DNA from: Alloalcanivorax balearicus MACL04
GTDB lineage: Bacteria > Pseudomonadota > Gammaproteobacteria > Pseudomonadales > Alcanivoracaceae
Assembly (NCBI RefSeq): GCF_025532145.1
Contig: NZ_ARXS01000028.1
Location: 1 to 57,924 of the forward strand
Direction: 5' to 3'
Length of the DNA: 57,924 bases
The position numbers were made by a program, and so were the translations under genes. The notes beneath the pieces were generated by a model, which saw nothing but the letters and a program-made list of their open reading frames with translations, searched no databases and had not been told where the DNA came from. This document shows, one piece after another, positions 8,081 through 14,789 of this stretch. The first letter of the stretch is position 1. Each line of letters starts with the position of its first letter.

Positions 8081-9412
8081 TTAAAACTGCATGCTGATGG
8101 AGGCGGCGAAGACATTGACGTGACCGTCGGTCTTGACGCGGTCATTTTTGCCGGTCTGGTCGGAGATCAAACGGAAGTCCCGCTCGCCGATGGCGTGGTA
8201 CTGGTAGGCCAGGTCGAAGCGCACCGGGTGGGCGAAGCCGTAGACGCGCTGGGCGGTGGCGTGGAAGCCCAGGCCGAAGATGGTGCGGCGGGCGTCCAGA
8301 TAGTTGATCTCTTTGTTGACGCCGGTTTCCAGCGGCGACTCCTGATAGGCGATCCCCCCGGAGAAGCCGATACCGGGCTCGAACTCGTACTCCACGCCAA
8401 TGCGGGGAATAAAGGTGTCACGGAACTGCAGATCCCCCACGTCCTTGATGTCGTCGTGGCCGGCGGTGAGTTTGTCTTCCAGCTTGGACCATTCCTGGAA
8501 CTCGTGGGCCACGCCGGTGCGCCATTTACCTTTTTTGACCTGACTGCCGAACACATAGGTGTTGGGCTGGTAGGAGTCGATGGTGCTCAGGTTAATAAAC
8601 AGACCGGGCTCGGGGATGGTGCCGGGAATGATGGTGTTGGCGTCGACGCTGACGCGCGCGTAGGAGTAGCCGCGGAAGGCGAAGGCGGTCTCCACGCCGT
8701 TGTACCAGCAGTCGGCGTCGGGGCAGAAGGTCTCCTTCCAGTCCAGGCTCATGCTGAGGATGGGCCGCAGTACCGGTTTGGCGGTGACGTCGAGGGTCTC
8801 GTACTGGGTGTTGCCGGAGAGGTCGGTGTGGGCGACCAGCTTGGCGTCGGAGTGCAGGGTGACGCGGGTGGCGAAGCCGATGGCGAGGCCGCGCCAGATG
8901 TTGGTGCCGATGCCGAGGGACAGGAACAGCGGCTCACGGCCGTGATTGAAGTACTGGCCGTAGGGGGCGGTTTGCGAGGTGAAGGCCATCAGTTCCTGGG
9001 AGTACTTCTCGGAGCCGAGCAAGAGGCCGAGGACCACGGACTGTCCGAGTTCGGTGATGCCGGAGAGATCGGTACGTAATCCGAGCAGGATTTGCTGGGT
9101 GGGATCGTCCTGGACCTTGTACTTGCCGTGCTGCTGGCTGTCGGCCTTGAGGTTGGGATCGGCGTGCATGAGTCCGGCGGTCATTTCGCCACGGGTGTCG
9201 CGGGCGAGAAAGGCCGGGTTGTAGTAGGTGGTGGAGACCTGGGTGTTGAACATGGAGAGGGCCTGGACGGTGGCGACGTCACTGGGCAGGACACCGTAGG
9301 TGGTGGCGATGTTACCCATGTTCGCGCAAGCGATCGCCGGGGCAAGCAACAGCGCCGCGGCCCCCAGGCGCCGTGGCCCGAAGTGGGGCTTCAGTCGAGA
9401 ATGGGAGATCAT
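8081..9412 (-). CDS. OmpP1/FadL-type outer-membrane protein
   Basis: A 443-residue predicted beta-barrel with signal peptide (LGAAALLLAPAIACA, cleavage near residue 30) and the FadL/TraF-like N-terminus with NPAFLARD, where FadL proteins carry their NPA motif. The rest alternates aromatic and polar residues and ends in a typical barrel terminus (VFAASISMQF, C-terminal Phe). FadL-family proteins carry long-chain fatty acids and other hydrophobic compounds, including hydrocarbons, across the outer membrane; the substrate here cannot be read. The start is supported by TTTGGAGGATTT a few bases upstream. It is the first gene of an operon with the Ig-like lipoprotein, which suggests a membrane assembly with a large surface or periplasmic partner. 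Confidence 0.75.
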   Translation of the reverse strand: MISHSRLKPHFGPRRLGAAALLLAPAIACANMGNIATTYGVLPSDVATVQALSMFNTQVSTTYYNPAFLARDTRGEMTAGLMHADPNLKADSQQHGKYKVQDDPTQQILLGLRTDLSGITELGQSVVLGLLLGSEKYSQELMAFTSQTAPYGQYFNHGREPLFLSLGIGTNIWRGLAIGFATRVTLHSDAKLVAHTDLSGNTQYETLDVTAKPVLRPILSMSLDWKETFCPDADCWYNGVETAFAFRGYSYARVSVDANTIIPGTIPEPGLFINLSTIDSYQPNTYVFGSQVKKGKWRTGVAHEFQEWSKLEDKLTAGHDDIKDVGDLQFRDTFIPRIGVEYEFEPGIGFSGGIAYQESPLETGVNKEINYLDARRTIFGLGFHATAQRVYGFAHPVRFDLAYQYHAIGERDFRLISDQTGKNDRVKTDGHVNVFAASISMQF

Positions 9413-9853
9413 TTCAGGAAATCCTCCAAAGATTATTGTGGTCGTTATTGCTCTTTTTCTTTTTTGCGCTTTTTTCGCGTTTTCCTTTTTTCTTTATAAA
9501 AAAAGAGGCCGTCTTTACGATTGGCAGCCAGAGCCTAGGAGCGGTCGGCCGGCGCCCATAACCGGCGATTGAGAATGGTCGGTCACGATTTTTCTTTTTG
9601 GTTAAAAAAGTGTTTTAAAATAAGGAGTTAGGGTTATTTTTGGGAAGGCTGGAAGGCACTGAGCGAAGCGGTGAATAGGATAAGAACAAGGGATAAGTAA
9701 ACAAAGTGGTGTCGTTATTCTACCGTTTGCCTGTCTTTTTCGGACAAAGAAGCGTCGCTCTGTCCTTTAATGACGAGCGACGACGGGATTATTAATGACC
9801 GGGGGAAAGTATTTTAAAAAGGGGACAGGAAAAAGGCCGGCCACCATAGACCG

Positions 9854-9995
9854 CCTCTGAAAAACGTCATGCCGGACTCGATCTTGTGTCATGCCGGACT
9901 TGATCCGGCATCTCCTTCTCCGAAGCCACGTGCCCTCCAGAGGGAGATCCCGGGTCAAGCCCGGGATGACGTACGGGTCAAGCCCGGGATGACGG
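9854..9995. repeat. CCTCTGAAAA-bounded palindromic element, right end rearranged
   Basis: Begins CCTCTGAAAAACGTCAT like the element at 22391, contains the same GACTTGATCCGGCATCTCC and GAGATCCCGGGTCAAGCCC blocks, but has an extra CGTCATGCCGGACT unit on the left and an extra GGGTCAAGCCCGGGATGACG unit on the right. The right TTTTTCAGAGG end is missing. Confidence 0.75.
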
Positions 9996-9996
9996 A

Positions 9997-10078
9997 GCCG
10001 CTGTGGGAAGCGAGCTCGCTCGCGAATCAGGGGGCTATTCGCTGGCAAGCCAGCTTCCCACAGCGGCTTTGTAGTCGG
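9997..10078. repeat. REP-like palindromic pair
   Basis: GCCGCTGTGGGAAGC and GCTTCCCACAGCGGC form inverted copies around GCGAATC/ATTCGC cores. Confidence 0.8.
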
Positions 10079-10118
10079 GTCTGAAGCTAGCTCTACCAGC
10101 GAACAGAGAGGGAAGTGA

Positions 10119-10412
10119 TCAGCGAGGTTTTACCGTCATATCAATACCCAGTGCCCTCATCACCGCCAGCGTGGTTTTGAGCGTCGGGTTGCCTTGCTGG
10201 CTGAAGGAGCGGTAAAGCTGTTCGCGGGACAGACCGGTTTGCCGGGCGATTTCCGTCATGCCTTTGGCGCGGGCTACCACGCCCAGTGCATGGGCAATGT
10301 AGCCGGCATCGCCGGTGGCGAAGGCTTCCGCCATGAAAGTGGCGATCGCGGTTGGAGAACCGAGATCTTCCGCCGGATCGTAAGGGGTTAATGCATCCAC
10401 GTTTTTCTCCAT
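10119..10412 (-). CDS. Orphan addiction-module antidote (HigA-like HTH, COG3636 type)
   Basis: A 97-residue protein. The N-terminus YDPAEDLGSPTAIATFMAEAF and the HTH region (MTEIARQTGLSREQLYRSFS, then GNPTLKTTLAVMRALG) match the chromosomal probable addiction-module antidote family, whose members normally lie just downstream of a RelE/HigB-type (Gp49-like) toxin gene. Here the expected toxin is reduced to a short N-terminal remnant directly upstream, so the antitoxin is an orphan. It may survive as a DNA-binding regulator. No other gene shares its transcript. Confidence 0.85.
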   Translation of the reverse strand: MEKNVDALTPYDPAEDLGSPTAIATFMAEAFATGDAGYIAHALGVVARAKGMTEIARQTGLSREQLYRSFSQQGNPTLKTTLAVMRALGIDMTVKPR

Positions 10413-10483
10413 TCCCGGGCCCGCCAGCGTTTGAATACATCGGTTTGTCTGATTTCCAGAACAGATTGTGGTTTATAAATCAC
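10388..10483 (-). pseudogene. Remnant of the RelE/HigB-type toxin gene paired with the antidote
   Basis: Reading from a possible GTG at 10483, the minus strand encodes LEIRQTDVFKRW, the usual N-terminal signature of Gp49/HigB-like toxins (…IRQTEVFARW…), then RAREWRKT and a stop inside the antidote gene. Only about 20 of the family's roughly 100 residues are left, and the frame runs straight into the antidote start, as expected from an internal deletion that removed most of the toxin. The identification rests on this short motif plus position. Confidence 0.65.
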
Positions 10484-10537
10484 AGGCTGGCAACATCCTT
10501 TTGAACCCGGGGCCTCGCGGCGGCTTTTGGGAACGGG

Positions 10538-11902
10538 CTACTGAACGTCGCGCCAGCGTTGATAATCCTCGCGGGTGACACCGAGGCCGGCAAGGCGCTG
10601 TGGCGACAATTCCCGGATATCTTCCTCCAGGTCTTCGAAGTAGGCGTTGCGGTCGTTTTCGGGGACAGCCCGGGCGGCTTCCTTGAGACGGGTGGTTAGC
10701 GCAGCGCCGGAGAGACGTTCCAGAATGATCTGGCGTAGTACATCCCGGCGTTGTGCGCGGTAGCGTACCCGTATGGTGTCCACGCCCAGCGCTTCGGCGG
10801 TGGCGTCGTATTCCTGACAGCCGCGCAGATAGGAGGCGCGGTACAGTTCGATCAGGGGGCGGGGATCGTTCAGTTCATAGACGGCCAGCATGGCGGACGC
10901 GTAGTCGTCCTTTTCGATGGCATTGAACGACAGCGGTACCCGGTTGCGGGTAATCAGCGGAATGTTGGCGGCAAGACGCGAGGTGCGCTTGTTGACGTCG
11001 GTGAAGGCCTGCAGATAAGCCACGTGCAACAGCAGGAACAAACTCTGCTCATAGGGTTCCTGGATCGCCATGGCCTTTGCGGTGATGCCGCGCAGGCGGC
11101 GTTCCAGGGTGGTGGGGTTGTCCAGGGGGATATAACTGGACGCGCCGACTCGCACGCCATGATCCCTGATCTTGCCGGAATGGGGAGGGGGCACCAGCCC
11201 ATCGGACAGAAGGTAATGTAACGTGCAGATCTCCTCGTAGCTGGGCTCCATATGGCCGGCTCGCTCCACCAGGTAACGGATCGCTTCTTTATGATTGAGG
11301 ATCATCACGGCTTCCTCATCGAGCTTTCCGGTGGCGCCGGTACCTTCCAGAAGCAGGCGTTGTGTCTCGATCAGCGAGTAGGTGTTTCCCTCCAGCCGGG
11401 ATGAATGGTAGGACAGGTCAATCAACAGCCGGTTATAGATGCGCCGCGCATAGGTGCCAGCGGGCTCGGGAGTGTCGGTACGCCGCCCCTTGTCGGTCAG
11501 AATGTCGATGTCGGCCTGGCTGAAGTAGCGGCTGTGGTTGGGTTTGTATTCTTCCAGCCAGTCGCCGTTATAGCTCACCGGACGGCGATCGAGCAGTGGC
11601 CGCCGCACCCGTTCAAGTGTCTGACGGGCACCGTCACTGAAAGAGAAGAACACAGGAGGCTCTGGCTCACGGATTTCCGCTGCCGTGCTTTCGGCCAGAC
11701 GGTATCGAGTGCCGCGCTTTTGTCCGCTTTTGACAACAAGCCCTTGTTCGACCAGTTGGCTCAGCCAGCGCCGTGTTGAACGCTCGGCGAACCCTTCGGG
11801 CAAGTGTTCAAGAATCTCCGGCAGGCTGGCCGGCGCCGACAGCTTCCAAAGGACATCCAGTATCTGGTCTGCCTTGGTGTGATTGCGGATATATTGGGAC
11901 AT
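10538..11902 (-). CDS. Winged-helix Fic-fold protein lacking the catalytic histidine
   Basis: A 454-residue protein. Residues 10-70 look like a winged-helix DNA-binding domain (TRRWLSQLVEQGLVVKSG). The Fic fold follows: an N-terminal inhibitory helix motif SSRLEGN (S167...E171-G172), then the core at 298-309, LQAFTDVNKRTSRL. The canonical Fic loop is HPFxxGNGRxxR; here Q298 replaces the catalytic His and V303 replaces Gly, so AMP transfer is unlikely. A subgroup of Fic proteins with this QxF-DVNKR loop and an N-terminal HTH exists, so this is probably an inherited variant rather than local decay. Upstream palindromes (11909-11991) suggest it regulates its own promoter. Confidence 0.8.
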   Translation of the reverse strand: MSQYIRNHTKADQILDVLWKLSAPASLPEILEHLPEGFAERSTRRWLSQLVEQGLVVKSGQKRGTRYRLAESTAAEIREPEPPVFFSFSDGARQTLERVRRPLLDRRPVSYNGDWLEEYKPNHSRYFSQADIDILTDKGRRTDTPEPAGTYARRIYNRLLIDLSYHSSRLEGNTYSLIETQRLLLEGTGATGKLDEEAVMILNHKEAIRYLVERAGHMEPSYEEICTLHYLLSDGLVPPPHSGKIRDHGVRVGASSYIPLDNPTTLERRLRGITAKAMAIQEPYEQSLFLLLHVAYLQAFTDVNKRTSRLAANIPLITRNRVPLSFNAIEKDDYASAMLAVYELNDPRPLIELYRASYLRGCQEYDATAEALGVDTIRVRYRAQRRDVLRQIILERLSGAALTTRLKEAARAVPENDRNAYFEDLEEDIRELSPQRLAGLGVTREDYQRWRDVQ

Positions 11903-11908
11903 CGGATT

Positions 11909-11991
11909 TGGCCGTATAAGTATTTATACGGCCATTATGAGAGAGATACGGCCAAATTCAAGGCCAAAGTGGCGCTTTTTTGGCCGTATCT
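11909..11991. promoter_or_regulatory. Palindromic operators upstream of the Fic-type regulator
   Basis: A close palindrome at 11909-11934 (TGGCCGTATAA, 4-base centre, TTATACGGCCA) starts 6 bases before the gene. A second inverted pair AGATACGGCCAAA (11944-11956) and TTTGGCCGTATCT (11979-11991) lies further out, with a GGCCAAA half-site between. The shared GGCCGTAT core points to several sites for one protein, most simply the winged-helix product itself. Confidence 0.65.
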
Positions 11992-12009
11992 TGTTTGACG
12001 GCCGAACCC

Positions 12010-12139
12010 CATTCGCTGCCAAGGCAGCTTCCCACAGCGGCTTTGTAGCCCGGTCTGTAGAAGCGAGCCCTGCTGGCGAATCTTTTTGGCGCTGTGCCCC
12101 ATTCGCCAGCAGGCTGGCTCCCACAGCGACCGTGTAGCC
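12010..12139. repeat. REP-like palindromic repeat cluster
   Basis: ATTCGCTGCCAAGGCAGCTTC, CACAGCGGCTTTGTAG, GAGCCCTGCTGGCGAATC and ATTCGCCAGCAGGCTGGCTC modules lie between the Fic-type regulator and the fumarase. Confidence 0.85.
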
Positions 12140-12227
12140 ACCTCAAGCGTCATGGCCTCGTGCCGTGGAGACACGCCCGGCCATGGGCTATAATGCGCGC
12201 CCCTCGTTCCAGCCAGGAGTGCCCCCA

Positions 12228-13754
12228 ATGACGGTGATTCGCCAGGACGATCTGATCCAAAGCGTGGCCGATGCCCTGCAGTACATCTCCTATTACCACC
12301 CGGTGGACTTCATCCGCGCGGTAAAGGAAGCCTACGAGAAGGAAGAGAGTAAGGCGGCCAAGGACGCCATGGCGCAGATTCTGGTGAACTCGCGCATGTC
12401 CGCCATGGGGCACCGCCCGATCTGCCAGGACACCGGTATCGTCACCGTGTTCGCCAAGGTCGGCATGAACGTCACCTTCGAAGCGTCCTCCGGGGAAGAG
12501 AGCATGTCTCTGGACGACATGATCAACGAAGGTGTGCGCCGGGCCTACAACCACCCGGACAACGTGCTGCGCGCCTCGGTGCTGGCCGATCCGGATGGCA
12601 AGCGCGCCAACACCAAGGACAACACCCCGGCGGTGATCAACTATTCCATCGTGCCCGGCGACACCCTGGAGATCGACGTGGCCGCCAAGGGCGGCGGTTC
12701 CGAGGCGAAGTCCAAGTTCGCCATGCTCAACCCGTCCGACTCCGTCGTCGACTGGGTGCTGGAGCAGGTGCCGAAGATGGGCGCCGGCTGGTGCCCGCCG
12801 GGCATGCTCGGCATTGGCATCGGCGGTACCGCCGAGAAGGCCATGCTGATCGCCAAGGAATCCCTGATGGATCCCATCGACATTCACGAGTTGCAGGCCC
12901 GTGGCCCGCAAACCCGGGCCGAGGAACTGCGCCTGGAGCTGTTCGAGAAGGTCAACGCGCTGGGCATCGGCGCCCAGGGCCTGGGTGGTCTGACCACGGT
13001 GTTGGACGTGAAGGTGGCGGATTATCCGACCCACGCGGCCAACAAGCCGGTGGCGATCATTCCCAACTGCGCCGCTACCCGCCATGCCCACTTTATTCTC
13101 GACGGCAGCGGCCCGGCGGATCTCAAGGCGCCGGATCTGGAAGAGTGGCCGGACATTGCCTGGGGCAACGACGAAGGCGCCAAGCGCGTCAACCTGGACA
13201 CCGTGACCCCGGAAGAAGTGCGGACCTGGCAGCCCGGCGACACGCTGCTGTTGTCCGGCAAGCTGCTTACCGGCCGTGACGCCGCCCACAAGCGCATGGT
13301 GGACATGATCTCCAAGGGCGAGAAGCTGCCGGTGGACTTCACCAACCGCTTCATCTACTACGTCGGCCCGGTGGACCCGGTGGGCGACGAAGTGGTGGGC
13401 CCGGCCGGTCCGACCACCGCCACCCGCATGGACAAGTTCACTCGCACCATGCTCGAGGAAACCGGCCTGATCGGCATGGTTGGCAAGGCCGAGCGTGGCG
13501 ACACCGCCATCGAAGCGATCAAGGACAACAAGGCGGTTTACCTGATGGCCGTGGGCGGCGCCGCTTATCTGGTGTCCAAGGCGATCCGCAAGTCCCGCGT
13601 GGCGGCTTTCGAGGACCTGGGCATGGAAGCGATCTACGAATTCGAGGTGGAAGACATGCCGGTGACCGTGGCGGTGGATTCCAACGGCGAATCGGTACAC
13701 AAGACCGGCCCGGTGATCTGGAAAGAGAAGATCGCCGCCAAGAAGTCGGCGTAA
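12228..13754 (+). CDS. fumA: Class I (iron-sulfur) fumarate hydratase
   Basis: A 508-residue cytosolic TCA-cycle enzyme that interconverts fumarate and malate with a [4Fe-4S] cluster. The start is set at MTVIRQDD (12228), with CAGGAG upstream; an upstream in-frame ATG would add 21 non-family residues. The alpha domain carries the cluster cysteines C66 (HRPICQDTG), C189 (AGWCPPGM) and C281 (IPNCAATRHAHF). The beta domain follows from about residue 330 (TGRDAAHKRM, YYVGPVDPVG, GPTTATRMDKF). Length and order fit the single-chain class I form. Codon use is strongly GC-biased, as in a highly expressed core gene. It stands alone between a REP cluster and a lipoprotein gene. Confidence 0.95.
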   Translation: MTVIRQDDLIQSVADALQYISYYHPVDFIRAVKEAYEKEESKAAKDAMAQILVNSRMSAMGHRPICQDTGIVTVFAKVGMNVTFEASSGEESMSLDDMINEGVRRAYNHPDNVLRASVLADPDGKRANTKDNTPAVINYSIVPGDTLEIDVAAKGGGSEAKSKFAMLNPSDSVVDWVLEQVPKMGAGWCPPGMLGIGIGGTAEKAMLIAKESLMDPIDIHELQARGPQTRAEELRLELFEKVNALGIGAQGLGGLTTVLDVKVADYPTHAANKPVAIIPNCAATRHAHFILDGSGPADLKAPDLEEWPDIAWGNDEGAKRVNLDTVTPEEVRTWQPGDTLLLSGKLLTGRDAAHKRMVDMISKGEKLPVDFTNRFIYYVGPVDPVGDEVVGPAGPTTATRMDKFTRTMLEETGLIGMVGKAERGDTAIEAIKDNKAVYLMAVGGAAYLVSKAIRKSRVAAFEDLGMEAIYEFEVEDMPVTVAVDSNGESVHKTGPVIWKEKIAAKKSA

Positions 13755-13765
13755 TCCTGCCTCGC

Positions 13766-13797
13766 TTCCGCCCCGGGGGGAACCTCTCGGGGCGGAA
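13766..13797 (+). terminator. Hairpin after the fumarase gene
   Basis: TTCCGCCCCG and CGGGGCGGAA form a 10-bp stem 11 bases after the stop. There is no T run, so it may attenuate or protect the 3' end rather than terminate by itself. Confidence 0.5.
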
Positions 13798-13815
13798 CGC
13801 GTCAGACAGACCACT

Positions 13816-14652
13816 ATGAATACTCTTGCGTTGTCTCGATGGGGGGCATTGGCGTTGTGCGCCCTGCTGCTGGGTGGCTGCGCCGGTCTGCGGCAAACCG
13901 CCGGCGGCTGGCTCGGTCTGGCGCCGGCGCCGGCCACGGTGGCCGGCCTGGACTATGTCACCCAGAACCGATTGGGGGTTGCGGACTCGGCCTGTGACGA
14001 GCTGGCCGCGGCCTGGCGGGGGGACCGCTGGCTGCCCAATGACCAGCGAGCACAGTTGATCGCCCGCTGCGGCGCCCGGGTGCGCCGGGTGCTGGACGTC
14101 CGCGAACAGGACCAGGAACTGGATCGATTGGTGTCCGAGGCCTGGGATGCCACCATTCAGGCGCGGCTGGAACGTGAACGGCGGGAGCGCCGCCGCGAGC
14201 AGGTGCGCCGTGCCATTGCTCAGGCGCGGGAAGAGGCCGAGGCCCGCAACGACTCCGCCGCCGAGGATGCCATGGCGCAGCTGCGCGAGCGGATGGCGGA
14301 TGCGCATATCCTGCAAGTGCTCAGAGAAGTGCCGGACCAGCCCCTGGCCTATGCCATCGGGCAGCCCTCGGAACGCTCCATGAAGGAATTCCTTTCCTGT
14401 CTCGAAGTGGCTTATCCCAATGAAGGTTATGAGATGCAATGGGAGGGCGACAGCCTGTCGGTGCGCGCGCTCAACGCCACCATGCCCCGGGGCGATGTGG
14501 ATATCGACACCCAGTTCGTCAGTGTCTGGAACACCTGGATGCTGCAATCCCTGAGTGTGGCCGAACTGCGGGCCACCAACGCCCAGGACCGCTTCATGCT
14601 GGCCCAGAACCTGGTGGCGGGGCAGTGTTATGACGTGGATGGGCGGTTGTAG
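13816..14652 (+). CDS. Coiled-coil lipoprotein of unknown function
   Basis: A 278-residue protein with a lipoprotein signal (ALCALLLGGCAG, lipobox Cys at 22). Residues about 110-160 form a strongly charged Arg/Glu helix (ARLERERRERRREQVRR), likely a coiled coil. The C-terminal third has two Cys (FLSCLEVAYP, VAGQCYDVDG) and looks globular. No family is recognised. It begins 61 bases after the fumarase stop, behind a hairpin, with no strong ribosome site, so co-transcription with fumarase is uncertain. Confidence 0.75.
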   Translation: MNTLALSRWGALALCALLLGGCAGLRQTAGGWLGLAPAPATVAGLDYVTQNRLGVADSACDELAAAWRGDRWLPNDQRAQLIARCGARVRRVLDVREQDQELDRLVSEAWDATIQARLERERRERRREQVRRAIAQAREEAEARNDSAAEDAMAQLRERMADAHILQVLREVPDQPLAYAIGQPSERSMKEFLSCLEVAYPNEGYEMQWEGDSLSVRALNATMPRGDVDIDTQFVSVWNTWMLQSLSVAELRATNAQDRFMLAQNLVAGQCYDVDGRL

Positions 14653-14664
14653 GGAGCCGTGCGT

Positions 14665-14779
14665 TCTGTGGGAGCTAGCCTGCTGGCGAATTGGTTTTGT
14701 GGGGTTATTCGCTTGCAAGCAAGCTTCCCACAGCGGCTTCGTAGTCTTTTCTGTGGGAAGCTGCCTTGGCAGCGAATCG
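14665..14779. repeat. REP-like palindromic repeat cluster
   Basis: GTGGGAGCTAGCCTGCTGGCG, ATTCGCTTGCAAGCAAGCTTC, ACAGCGGCTTCGTAG and GGAAGCTGCCTTGGCAGCGAA modules between convergent genes. Confidence 0.85.
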
Positions 14780-14789
14780 CCCGCGGAAT

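Larger units (their letters stand above)
9413..10118. other. Intergenic region: AT-rich promoter area, then repeats
   Basis: 9413-9850 is AT-rich with T and A runs and probably contains the promoter of the FadL-type gene; a GGGGACAGG motif with A-rich flanks lies at 9818-9834. 9854-9995 holds a copy of the GTCATGCCGG/CCGGGATGAC repeat and 9997-10078 a REP pair. No gene is supported. Confidence 0.6.

Noticed and set aside
12150-13937. Long minus-strand open frame opposite the fumarase gene (595 codons)
   Set aside because: It is the antisense of a strongly conserved gene in high-GC DNA, with Arg/His/Gly-rich shadow composition.
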